Assembly (NCBI GenBank): GCA_029239605.1 | Contig: JARBUO010000001.1 | Span: forward strand, 1 to 64,000 | DNA: 64,000 nucleotides | Direction: 5' to 3' | From: Bacillota bacterium | GTDB lineage: Bacteria > Bacillota > Clostridia > Peptostreptococcales > Anaerovoracaceae | The notes under the pieces: model-generated | What the model was told of the DNA's origin: nothing | The model's input: only the letters and a program-made list of their open reading frames with translations | The model's database searches: none | Shown: piece by piece, positions 42,773 through 50,933 of the stretch | How the letters are laid out: each line of letters opens with the position of its first letter | Position numbering within the stretch: the stretch's first letter is position 1 | Made by a program: the position numbers and the translations under genes

Positions 42773-43294
42773 TCAGATCAGCAGAATCACAATGAGCATT
42801 CCCACAGCCGGTCCCAGACTCTTATACATCCTTCCCTTTGATTTTTTTTCATCGGTTGCTTCCAATACCTGAACCTCAAGAAGAGAAAAGGTTCTTAAAA
42901 ACATCCCTGTCTGGCTGTTTAAATCGGTCTTTCCCAGTTCGATGCCAAGATCAGAAACAATTCGTTTATCCTCGGCTTTTAAGGCACTTTCTCCATAGGC
43001 CTTTTCCACTGCTTCACTCCAGCAGGTGGGAAGATCCGTTCCTGCCCGTGTTCTAAGCAGCTCTGCCGCTGTAATCAGAAGATCGCTGCTCATTCCGGGC
43101 TTGATTGCACCAATTCTGGCGAAAAGATCAGGCAGCGGGTCAAGACGGTATTTCATTTCCGATTCCAATACCTTCAGAGTCGTAATCAAATCCTGCAGAT
43201 GATAGACCCGGTTATCGAAGGTTTTTGCCTTCAGCTGCCCCATCACTGCCCCTACCGCCAATATAAGTATGCAAAGGATTCCCTTAAACAACAT
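42773..43294 (-). CDS. spoIIIAB: Stage III sporulation protein AB
   Basis: The 173-residue protein has hydrophobic ends (about 4-20 and 155-172) and a soluble helical middle, a layout like type II secretion GspF halves. Family features VYHLQDLITTLKVLESEMKY and FLRTFSLLEVQVLEATDEKK are present. GGAGG lies 7 bases before ATG 43294, within the spoIIIAA end, so the longer frame start is rejected; the overlap is 11 bases. It is the last gene before the HAD insertion. Confidence 0.92.
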   Translation of the reverse strand: MLFKGILCILILAVGAVMGQLKAKTFDNRVYHLQDLITTLKVLESEMKYRLDPLPDLFARIGAIKPGMSSDLLITAAELLRTRAGTDLPTCWSEAVEKAYGESALKAEDKRIVSDLGIELGKTDLNSQTGMFLRTFSLLEVQVLEATDEKKSKGRMYKSLGPAVGMLIVILLI

Positions 43295-44189
43295 CCTGAT
43301 TCCTCCAATCTCTGATGGCTGCAATTGATCCAATAGCAGGCACATTGGACAGGAAGATCAGGCGTTCGAAGACGCCCCGCTCAACCATCTCACCGATGCC
43401 GGAGTTTTTCACATCAGCATAGTTGCTCCCGTGAATCGTGGTCAGCAGACCGACGCCCGCGCAGACTGCAGCTTCAATGGCGTGACAATCCTCCTTCTTT
43501 CCGATTTCATCAGTGGCGATGATATCAGGAGACATGGATCGTATCAGCATGATCATACCTTTTTCCTTTGGGCAACCGTCAAGAACATCCGTTCTGATTC
43601 CCAGATCATAAGATGGCTTTCCATTATACATCCCTGATATTTCTGATCGCTCATCGCAGACGCCCACCTGATAACCCATCCCGCTTAAATTTCGGATCAT
43701 ATCCCGAAGAAGCGTAGTCTTTCCGCACTTTGGCGGCGAGATGATCAGGGTATTGTGAATCTGGCCCTTCCCATTGAGAAGATATCCCATACAGGGGTCT
43801 GATACACCGGTGATCTCCCTGCTTCTTCTGATGTTAACAGAAGAAATATCTTTAATGGTTTTCACCTTGCCGTTTTCCATGACGGCCTTGCCGCAAACGC
43901 CTACTCGGTGACCGCCTTCAATTGTAATATAGCCGTTTGCAAGTTCTTCCTGATAAGCGTATGCGGAGTGGTTAAGCAATGCATTAAATATGTTGTTAAT
44001 TATGTAATTATCTATTTTTCCTTTTTTACACTCCAATTCATATTCCTTGCCTCCGGCAAAAATCAAAACATGGTTTCCGTTTCTAATTCGGACTTCTTCC
44101 AGGTTTTTCTTCATTCCGGCTGGCAGCTCCTTGATCGGTTCGCTAACCTCTGCCGGAAGCTTTTCCAATATTTTATCCAATCCGTTCAT
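43284..44189 (-). CDS. spoIIIAA: Stage III sporulation protein AA (ATPase)
   Basis: The 301-residue protein is a secretion-type ATPase of the spoIIIA channel. The Walker A motif is ISPPKCGKTTLLRD near residue 155, and the Walker B region is DIIATDEIGKKEDCHAIE. The domain KEYELECKKGKIDNYIINN-type N-terminal region is also seen. Length is usual. It is the first gene of the cluster, transcribed away from vanR. A sigma-E promoter is expected in 44190-44340, but I could not assign one with confidence. Confidence 0.94.
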   Translation of the reverse strand: MNGLDKILEKLPAEVSEPIKELPAGMKKNLEEVRIRNGNHVLIFAGGKEYELECKKGKIDNYIINNIFNALLNHSAYAYQEELANGYITIEGGHRVGVCGKAVMENGKVKTIKDISSVNIRRSREITGVSDPCMGYLLNGKGQIHNTLIISPPKCGKTTLLRDMIRNLSGMGYQVGVCDERSEISGMYNGKPSYDLGIRTDVLDGCPKEKGMIMLIRSMSPDIIATDEIGKKEDCHAIEAAVCAGVGLLTTIHGSNYADVKNSGIGEMVERGVFERLIFLSNVPAIGSIAAIRDWRNQDVV

Positions 44190-44506
44190 CTCTCCATCCT
44201 TCCCTTCTTTTTCCTCTCGATCCTGCTATCCTCCTCGCGGCTAAAACAGTCAGTGGGCAAATTTGCCCCTGCAATTTTTGCCCTTGTAAATTGAGGCTAA
44301 TGAGACATCTACATTACATCATATGAGATGGACAAGATTTTATTCCCCATTGAAGGAAGTATTGGAGTATTCAGGAATCGGAATTTAGGGTATAATGATT
44401 CTGACTCTATTGGGTTGGAACCCGCAAATTGCCTCAGGGGATCACGGCCGGTTTTGGCTTTGACATGGCGATTTCATTTTTGAAAAGAGAAGGAGTAGTA
44501 AGGATT
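44190..44506. other. Divergent control region between spoIIIAA and vanR
   Basis: No gene is seen. A TATAAT at 44391-44396 without a good -35 is a likely vanR -10, which fits a promoter needing an activator such as VanR. A short GGGTT/AACCC hairpin follows near 44412-44423. The vanR leader is about 100 bases. Confidence 0.5.
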
Positions 44507-45202
44507 ATGGAAAAAATACTGGTTGTAGATGACGAACAAGCAATTGCAGATCTGATTGAAGTTTATTTAAAAAATGAAAATTTTGAGGTTTTCAAATTCT
44601 ATAACGGAACGGCTGCACTGAAATGCCTGAACCGTGAAAGTATAGACCTTGCTGTGCTGGATATTATGCTGCCGGATATCAACGGCTTTTCCCTCTGTCA
44701 GCAGATCAGAGAAAAACACATGTTTCCCGTCATAATGCTTACAGCCAAGGATGAAGAAATCGACAAGATCACCGGGCTTACTTTAGGCGCCGATGATTAT
44801 ATGACAAAGCCCTTTCGCCCGCTGGAGCTGGTTGCGAGAATAAAAGCACAGCTGCGGAGATTTACAAAATACAATGCTGCAGAGCAGGTTCAGGAAGATC
44901 AGATCCTCATTCATTCCGGGCTCGTTCTGAATAAGGACAAGCATCAATGCTTGCTGAACGAAAAATCCCTTTCTCTGACTCCCATCGAGTTTGCTGTTTT
45001 ATGGACACTTGTCTCCAATAAAGGACGTGTAGTGAGTTCCGAAGATTTATTCCGCGAAGTTTGGGGTGAAAAGTATTACACCAGCAGCAATAATACGGTC
45101 ATGGTCCACATCCGGCATCTGAGAGAAAAGATGCAGGATAGCGCAGATCGTCCCAAGTATATTAAAACAGTATGGGGGGTTGGCTATACCATTGAAGATT
45201 AA
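44507..45202 (+). CDS. vanR: VanR-type response regulator (OmpR family)
   Basis: The 231-residue protein has a receiver domain (about 1-115) with D8-D9, the phosphorylated D52 in LAVLDIMLPDINGF, and K102 region MTKPFRPLEL. The C-terminal winged helix (about 130-231) ends in HIRHLREKMQ and KYIKTVWGVGYTIED. With vanS after it and vanG, vanXY and vanT downstream, it is the regulator of the glycopeptide-resistance cluster. The start at ATG 44507 fits the family; ribosome site AAGG/GGAG is imperfectly spaced. It overlaps vanS. Confidence 0.9.
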   Translation: MEKILVVDDEQAIADLIEVYLKNENFEVFKFYNGTAALKCLNRESIDLAVLDIMLPDINGFSLCQQIREKHMFPVIMLTAKDEEIDKITGLTLGADDYMTKPFRPLELVARIKAQLRRFTKYNAAEQVQEDQILIHSGLVLNKDKHQCLLNEKSLSLTPIEFAVLWTLVSNKGRVVSSEDLFREVWGEKYYTSSNNTVMVHIRHLREKMQDSADRPKYIKTVWGVGYTIED

Positions 45203-46298
45203 ACAATTTCGTTCTAAAATTATGAGATCCGCACTATTTCAATGTGTCCGGGCGGCAGTACTGGCGACAGTCTTCTATGGGCTATCCCTCGCGCTCGTCT
45301 ACTACATTGGCTACAGTATCACCTGGTATCCCTCGCCCGTTTATTATCTGATACACGGGCTTTTACCCTATGCTTCCCTGCTTGTTCCTATGGCTTGGCT
45401 CATCATGCTGCTGGCCATCATCTATTATTACTGGAGTAAAACAGCAGGCTACATTGAAGAAATAGCAGATGCCAGCATGTCTCTTGTCAAGCCTGATGAA
45501 GAGGAGATCAGACTGCCGGAGGAACTCCGGGAGATCGAAACCCGGATGAATCAGATCAAAAAAGAAGCAAGAAGAAGTGCAAGAGAGGCGAAAGAAGCAG
45601 AACAGCGAAAAAATGATCTCGTTGTCAATCTGGCCCACGACATCAGAACACCGCTTTCTTCTGTCATTGGCTATCTCAGCCTGCTGAACGAAGCGCCTGA
45701 CATGCCCCCTCCTCAGAGAGCAAAATATACTGGAATTACACTGGATAAAGCGGGAAGACTGGAACAGCTGGTGGATGAATTCTTTGAAATCACCAGATTC
45801 AATCTCAGTACCATCGTATTAAATAAGGGAAAGATCAACCTGCCCTTTATGCTTCGTCAGATTGCAGATGAGTTCTATCCAATGCTTTCTCCTGAAAACA
45901 AAGAAACTGTGGTCGATGCGCCGGAAGAACTTACGCTATGGGGAGATGCAGATAAGCTTTCCCGTGTATTTAATAATATCTTGAAAAACGCCGCAGCCTA
46001 CAGCTACAGTGACAGCAAAATCATCATTTCCGCTTTTACCGAAAATAAAAATGTGGTGATAAAGTTCAGCAATCAAGGTGATCCCATCCCAGCTCAAAAG
46101 CTGGAAACCATCTTTGAGCGATTTTTCCGTCTGGATAACGCACGTTCTTCCCAAACTGGCGGAGCCGGTTTGGGTCTTGCAATCGCCAAAGAAATCGTTG
46201 ATGCACACAGAGGAACCATTTCTGCGAAAAGCAGCGGGACGAATACAACCTTTACCGTAACACTTCCGCAAAATGATACCGACGCGTCATTTGCTTAA
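45180..46298 (+). CDS. vanS: VanS-type sensor histidine kinase
   Basis: The protein has two membrane segments (about 22-44 and 60-84), a short HAMP-like coiled coil, the dimerisation helix with the phosphorylated H153 in NLAHDIRTPLSS, and an ATPase domain with NILKNAAAYS, FERFFRLD and GGAGLGLAIAKEIV. The short extracellular loop (about 15 residues) is like other VanS_G-type sensors. The start is unsure: TTG 45180 follows GGGGGG too closely, TTG 45192 is too far from it, and ATG 45222 has no site. Translation is coupled to vanR, with which it overlaps. Confidence 0.88.
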   Translation: MAIPLKIKQFRSKIMRSALFQCVRAAVLATVFYGLSLALVYYIGYSITWYPSPVYYLIHGLLPYASLLVPMAWLIMLLAIIYYYWSKTAGYIEEIADASMSLVKPDEEEIRLPEELREIETRMNQIKKEARRSAREAKEAEQRKNDLVVNLAHDIRTPLSSVIGYLSLLNEAPDMPPPQRAKYTGITLDKAGRLEQLVDEFFEITRFNLSTIVLNKGKINLPFMLRQIADEFYPMLSPENKETVVDAPEELTLWGDADKLSRVFNNILKNAAAYSYSDSKIIISAFTENKNVVIKFSNQGDPIPAQKLETIFERFFRLDNARSSQTGGAGLGLAIAKEIVDAHRGTISAKSSGTNTTFTVTLPQNDTDASFA

Positions 46299-46332
46299 AA
46301 TATTGCCTGTAAAATAAGAAAAATCTAAGTGC

Positions 46333-46365
46333 TCCTTAATGCTTTCTTAAGAGTTTCATCAGGGT
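46333..46365 (+). promoter_or_regulatory. Candidate VanR operator before vanG
   Basis: Three direct 11-base units (46333-46343, 46344-46354 and 46355-46365) follow each other: TCCTTAATGCT, TTCTTAAGAGT, TTCATCAGGGT. The 11-base phase is typical of OmpR-family binding sites. TAAATT at 46365-46370 could be the -10 of an activator-dependent promoter. Confidence 0.55.
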
Positions 46366-46377
46366 AAATTGAAAATT

Positions 46378-46452
46378 AGCTTGTCTCATTCAGCTACTAT
46401 TGAAGCAGCGGATCAGATAAGCTTTTTTTTTGCTGAAACGAGACAGATCCGC
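46378..46452 (+). promoter_or_regulatory. Candidate terminator/antiterminator leader of vanG
   Basis: AGCTTGTCT (46378-46386) pairs with AGATAAGCT (46415-46423) and is followed by nine T, an intrinsic terminator. An overlapping arm, TGTCTCATTCAGC (46382-46394), pairs instead with GCTGAAACGAGACA (46432-46445), excluding the terminator. A further GCGGATC/GATCCGC pairing (46408-46414 with 46446-46452) ends just before the vanG ribosome site AAAGGAG. Confidence 0.55.
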
Positions 46453-46467
46453 CTGAAAGGAGCAAAA

Positions 46468-47556
46468 ATGAACAAGAAAAATAAAAAAACGATAGCAGTG
46501 GTCTTCGGCGGCTGCTCCACGGAGTACGAGGTTTCTTTGAAATCAGCCTGCTCAGTAATCGAACATCTGGACCTTGAAAAATACCAGATCATTCTCCTGG
46601 GCATAACCCGTCATGGAGAATGGCTGAAATATGACGGCGAAATCAATGAAATTCTAAATGATACCTGGAGTTCCCACAAGTCTTGTGTTCCTGCAGTGAT
46701 TTCACCGGATCGAACAACCCGGGGATTGTTGGTGATGAACGGAGGGATTCCAGAAAAACTCCCCGTTGACGTAGTATTCCCTGTACTCCACGGGAAAAAC
46801 GGAGAAGACGGTACCATGCAGGGATTACTGGAGCTTGCAGGGATCCCCTTCGCAGGTTGCGGCACGCTGAGTTCTGCCCTTTGTATGGACAAGGACATTG
46901 CCCATAGGCTGGCCGCCCTGGAAGGAATTAAGATCACCCGCACCGCGATTTTAAATCTTCCCTCTTATCATTATGACACCGATCCAAACAGCGAATTTGA
47001 CGAAATTCTGAAAGCAGAAACTACAGGGATGCGCTATCCCCTCTTCGTGAAACCCGCCAATGCAGGTTCCTCCTTTGGCATTACCAAGGTGGAAGTAGCG
47101 GAAGATCTGGAAACAGCAGTACGCGCTGCAGCATATCACGACAGTAAAATTCTTGTGGAGGAAGCCGTTACCGGCTTTGAAGTTGGCTGTGCCGTATTGG
47201 GAAATGAAGTTCTCACAATCGGTGACCTGGATGAAATAGAACTAACCGGCGGTTTCTTCAATTTTAAGGAAAAATACACCCTTGAGACTTCAAAGATTCA
47301 TCTTCCCGCGCGTATTGATGAGGACACCACCCGTCGGATCAAAGAGTCCGCTGCAGTTGTTTATAAAGCACTGGGCTGCAGAGGTTTTGCAAGAGTGGAC
47401 TTTTTCCTGACACCGGACCGTGAAATCTATTTCAACGAAGTCAATACAATCCCAGGCTTCACCGATCACAGCCGCTATCCAAGCATGCTCAAAAATATCG
47501 GGATTTCTTTTGGACAGCTTCTCGATGAATTGATCCGATTGGCGGTGAAAGGATGA
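46468..47556 (+). CDS. vanG: D-Ala-D-Ser ligase VanG
   Basis: The 362-residue ATP-grasp ligase should join D-alanine to D-serine, giving a peptidoglycan precursor that binds vancomycin poorly. FGGCSTEYEVSLKSA, VFPVLHGKNGEDGTMQGL, GCGTLSSALCMDKD and NEVNTIPGFTDHSRYP are characteristic of the VanG group rather than housekeeping Ddl. The specificity loop region FNFKEKYTLETSKIH is also of the D-Ser type. AAAGGAG precedes ATG 46468. Downstream vanXY and vanT supply the matching dipeptidase and serine racemase. Whether resistance is expressed cannot be read from sequence. Confidence 0.9.
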   Translation: MNKKNKKTIAVVFGGCSTEYEVSLKSACSVIEHLDLEKYQIILLGITRHGEWLKYDGEINEILNDTWSSHKSCVPAVISPDRTTRGLLVMNGGIPEKLPVDVVFPVLHGKNGEDGTMQGLLELAGIPFAGCGTLSSALCMDKDIAHRLAALEGIKITRTAILNLPSYHYDTDPNSEFDEILKAETTGMRYPLFVKPANAGSSFGITKVEVAEDLETAVRAAAYHDSKILVEEAVTGFEVGCAVLGNEVLTIGDLDEIELTGGFFNFKEKYTLETSKIHLPARIDEDTTRRIKESAAVVYKALGCRGFARVDFFLTPDREIYFNEVNTIPGFTDHSRYPSMLKNIGISFGQLLDELIRLAVKG

Positions 47557-48320
47557 AACCACTGGAATTGAACGGTGATGCAGTGGGCAAAGGAAATCTG
47601 ATTTTGGTGAATCCATCCCACCCGATCCGAAATGAAATCACTAAGGAACGCCTTGTTCCCGTATCAAAGGAGACCATACAAACACCAGTATTTCTTGAAA
47701 AACAGTCTGCCAGAATGCTTTCAGAGATCATCTCCATTCTGAACAGCGGTGACAGGATAACACCGGTCAGCGGATTCCGCTCGTTAACGGAACAAATCGA
47801 GATTTACAATACATCCCTTGCGGAAAATGGAGAGGCATTTACGAAAAAATACGTTGCCATCCCGGGCTGCAGTGAACACCAAACGGGGCTGGCTATCGAT
47901 CTGGCTGAGAACAGTGGAAACATCGATTTTATCTGCCCTGATTTTCCCTATACCGGGATCTGCGGCGACTTCCGAAAGCTTGCATTGCGATACGGCTTCA
48001 TTGAGCGCTATCCGGAAGGCCGGGAAGAGATTACGAAAATTTCCCATGAACCATGGCATTTTCGTTATGTGGGCTATCCCCATTCCGTAATCATGAACGA
48101 AAATGACCTTACGCTGGAGGAATACGCCGATTTTCTGAAAGGGTTTCCGGAAGACGGCAAGCACCTGTGTTTTTCTTATGAGAACAATCAATTTGAAATT
48201 TATTATCTCCCAGTTGCTGCTGAAGATATTATTCATATTGCAGTGCCGGAAGGAATTCCTTATCAAGTATCAGGAAACAACAAGGACGGGATTGTAATGA
48301 CCCTCTGGAGGGCACAATGA
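47553..48320 (+). CDS. vanXY: D,D-dipeptidase/D,D-carboxypeptidase VanXY
   Basis: Removes normal D-Ala-D-Ala ends so that only the D-Ser form remains. The 255-residue zinc enzyme has R76 in SGFRS, zinc ligands H109 and D116 in SEHQTGLAID, catalytic E166 and ligand H169 in HEPWHFRYV. It has no signal peptide, as expected for cytosolic VanXY rather than membrane-bound VanY. It overlaps vanG and vanT by four bases each (ATGA), so all three are coupled. Length matches VanXY_G (about 254). Confidence 0.9.
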   Translation: MKPLELNGDAVGKGNLILVNPSHPIRNEITKERLVPVSKETIQTPVFLEKQSARMLSEIISILNSGDRITPVSGFRSLTEQIEIYNTSLAENGEAFTKKYVAIPGCSEHQTGLAIDLAENSGNIDFICPDFPYTGICGDFRKLALRYGFIERYPEGREEITKISHEPWHFRYVGYPHSVIMNENDLTLEEYADFLKGFPEDGKHLCFSYENNQFEIYYLPVAAEDIIHIAVPEGIPYQVSGNNKDGIVMTLWRAQ

Positions 48321-50845
48321 GGAACCGCATTCACAAAATGGAAAATTTAAAAAAAGAAAATTTAAAAACAGGAAACCCAGAAGAAAAAAATCTTAGAACT
48401 GAATATCTCAGCATAGGCTACTTCCGTTTGGTTGCTGCCACGCTTGTGGTTGCCATTCATACCTCCCCTTTGACCGATTTCAGCGACACTGCGGATTTTA
48501 TTCTCACGAGAGTGCTGGGACGGGTCGCTGTGCCCTTCTTCTTTATGGCATCGGCATTTTTTCTTTACAAAAAAGCAACAGGAGGCAGTCTACCCTATGA
48601 CCGTCTCAGCAGGTTTGTCAGAAAAACGGCTTTGCTTTATGGTACAGCCATCCTGTTTTATCTTCCGATAAACTTTTACAGCGGGAGTGCAGCAGAATGG
48701 TCTGCTCCCTCAGCCTTTGTGAAGGATCTGCTCTTTGACGGGACCTTCTATCATTTGTGGTACCTTCCCGCATCCATCCTCGGCGCGTTTTTATCCTGGC
48801 AGCTTCTGGAGCGGCTAAAACCTTCGCAAGCCTTATCTGTAACCATATTTCTTTACGTTGTAGGGCTCTTTGGTGACAGCTATTACGGAATTTCAGAGCA
48901 GCTCCCACTAATGGACTCTTTTTATCAGCAGTTATTCCGAATTTTTGATTATACGAGAAACGGTTTGTTCTTCGCACCAGTGTTCTTTGTCATGGGAAGC
49001 CTTCTTGCAGCCAGACCAGCAAGGAAAGGATTCTGGCCTTCTTTTTCCTGTTGTATGGCATCCCTTATGATGATGCTTGCAGAGGCACTCCTCCTTCACA
49101 GTATGGAACTGCAAAGGCACGACAGCATGTACCTGATGCTGCTTCCCTGTATGTATTTCCTCTTTCAGAGCCTGCTTTCACTGGGTCAGAACCGCAAGTC
49201 ATCAAATCCGAACCTCCCATATTACTTACGGATGATTTCGGTGCTCCTCTATCTCATTCATCCTGCTATGATCGTTGTGATAAGGGGACTTGCAAAAGTC
49301 ATTCATATGGAGCAGTTCCTGGTACAGAGCAGTCTCGTTCACTATTTAATGACGGCGCTATTGTCTTTTGGAGCAGCTTGGCTGATCTCATTTTTGCTGC
49401 AATATAAGCGCTCGCGTCAAGCGGGTGCAAGGATTTCTGACTGCAGTGCAGACGCACGTCTGGCTGGCGCAATCATTCCCGGCTGCGACACATCCAAACG
49501 CCAGAATGGGGCAAGAAATCCTGACAGCAGTGTACCATACCGGGCCTGGGTTGAAATCACCCTTCCCAATTTGCTTCATAATCTTGAGGTTCTGCAAAGC
49601 TTTCTCCCGAAAGACTGCCGGATTATGCCTGTGGTCAAAGCAGACGCATACGGCCACGGTGCTAAAGAAGTATCAATATTTCTCCAAAGATTCGGTATCT
49701 ACTCCTTTGCAGTGGCCACTGCCGAGGAAGGGATCAGCCTGCGCAGAGCCGGCGTCAAAGGAGATATTCTAATCCTCGGCTTTACTCCTGCAATCAGGGC
49801 TGCAGAGCTCTGTCGCTGGCAGCTTACGCAGACTGCTGTGGATGTTTCACATGCAAGGGAACTGGATGATGCGATTGGCAGTTCAAGCCGCTCCTCCCTC
49901 AAATTTTATCGCAGGTTTTCCAAAAGGCTTAAGATTCATCTCAAGGTTGATACCGGCATGCATCGCCTGGGAGAAGATTACAGAAACACACCGGACATCG
50001 CAGAAGCTTTTACATTAAAGAATCTTAATCTCTCAGGCATTTATACCCATCTGTGTGCATCGGACAGTTTATCTGAGACTTCTGCTCATTTTACAGAGCT
50101 GCAAATGAAGCGTTTCATGGCACTATCTGAAGAATTAAAACAACAAGGGATTGAAATCCCACAGACACATATTTTCAGCAGCTACGGTACAATCAACTAC
50201 GGTGGTAGAGACTCTCCAGTTACTCTGCCTTCCTCGAGTTTCAGGTCCTCACCGTGCCGAGATACCCTTCCTTTGGCTGATGCAGAGTCATCGACAGATG
50301 GTTTTGTGGCTCCCGGTGACGCCAATGGTTGCTGTTATGCCAGAGTCGGCATTGCGCTCTACGGAGTATTGAGCGATCGTAAGCCATCTGCTAAGGTTGT
50401 TGATTCAATACCCTCCGTCCCTCCTAAAGCAAATTTGAATTTAAAACCCGTTTTGGAATTGAAGGCAAGGGTTAGTTTGGTAAGAACAGTAGGTCCAGAG
50501 GAAGGAATTGGCTACGGCCTTGATTATACCGCTCATCAGAAAATGCAGATCGCAGTGGTTTCCATCGGTTATGCAGACGGTTATCCCCGCAGTCTTTCGG
50601 GAAAAGGTTTTGCTTTGATTCATGGAACTCGTGTTCCAGTCATCGGCCGGATTTGTATGGACCAGCTGATGATCGATGTCACCGGCATCCCTGAAGTTCT
50701 AAGAGGCGATATTGTCACCTTAATCGGTAAAGACGACAACGAAGAAATCACCTCAGAACAGATCGCTGAGGCGGCCGGCACCATAACCAATGAACTGCTC
50801 AGCAGACTGGGCAGCCGCCTGGAAAAGGTGTATGATACCAATTAA
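48317..50845 (+). CDS. vanT: Membrane-bound serine racemase VanT
   Basis: Makes D-serine from L-serine. The 842-residue fusion has an N-terminal acyltransferase-3-like membrane domain (about 30-360, about ten segments) that probably takes up L-serine, and a C-terminal alanine racemase-type domain with the PLP lysine K441 in PVVKADAYGHG and GIGYGLDYTAHQK with the catalytic tyrosine side. It is about 130 residues longer than VanT_G. The extra residues are low-complexity stretches in the linker (about 365-406) and inside the racemase domain (about 631-668 and 687-708). GGAGG precedes ATG 48317. Last gene of the cluster. Confidence 0.9.
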   Translation: MRNRIHKMENLKKENLKTGNPEEKNLRTEYLSIGYFRLVAATLVVAIHTSPLTDFSDTADFILTRVLGRVAVPFFFMASAFFLYKKATGGSLPYDRLSRFVRKTALLYGTAILFYLPINFYSGSAAEWSAPSAFVKDLLFDGTFYHLWYLPASILGAFLSWQLLERLKPSQALSVTIFLYVVGLFGDSYYGISEQLPLMDSFYQQLFRIFDYTRNGLFFAPVFFVMGSLLAARPARKGFWPSFSCCMASLMMMLAEALLLHSMELQRHDSMYLMLLPCMYFLFQSLLSLGQNRKSSNPNLPYYLRMISVLLYLIHPAMIVVIRGLAKVIHMEQFLVQSSLVHYLMTALLSFGAAWLISFLLQYKRSRQAGARISDCSADARLAGAIIPGCDTSKRQNGARNPDSSVPYRAWVEITLPNLLHNLEVLQSFLPKDCRIMPVVKADAYGHGAKEVSIFLQRFGIYSFAVATAEEGISLRRAGVKGDILILGFTPAIRAAELCRWQLTQTAVDVSHARELDDAIGSSSRSSLKFYRRFSKRLKIHLKVDTGMHRLGEDYRNTPDIAEAFTLKNLNLSGIYTHLCASDSLSETSAHFTELQMKRFMALSEELKQQGIEIPQTHIFSSYGTINYGGRDSPVTLPSSSFRSSPCRDTLPLADAESSTDGFVAPGDANGCCYARVGIALYGVLSDRKPSAKVVDSIPSVPPKANLNLKPVLELKARVSLVRTVGPEEGIGYGLDYTAHQKMQIAVVSIGYADGYPRSLSGKGFALIHGTRVPVIGRICMDQLMIDVTGIPEVLRGDIVTLIGKDDNEEITSEQIAEAAGTITNELLSRLGSRLEKVYDTN

Positions 50846-50877
50846 ACATCCTCAAAATCGATACCGCGCGATAATAA

Positions 50878-50908
50878 GACAACCGCCATTTCAATGATGG
50901 CGGTTGTC
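50878..50908. terminator. Perfect 12-pair hairpin between vanT and the CNNM gene
   Basis: GACAACCGCCAT (50878-50889) pairs with ATGGCGGTTGTC (50897-50908) around a 7-base loop. It lies between convergent genes and probably stops both transcripts; the T-tracts on either side are weak. Confidence 0.75.
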
Positions 50909-50933
50909 TGCTTATTTGCTTATCAAATTTATA

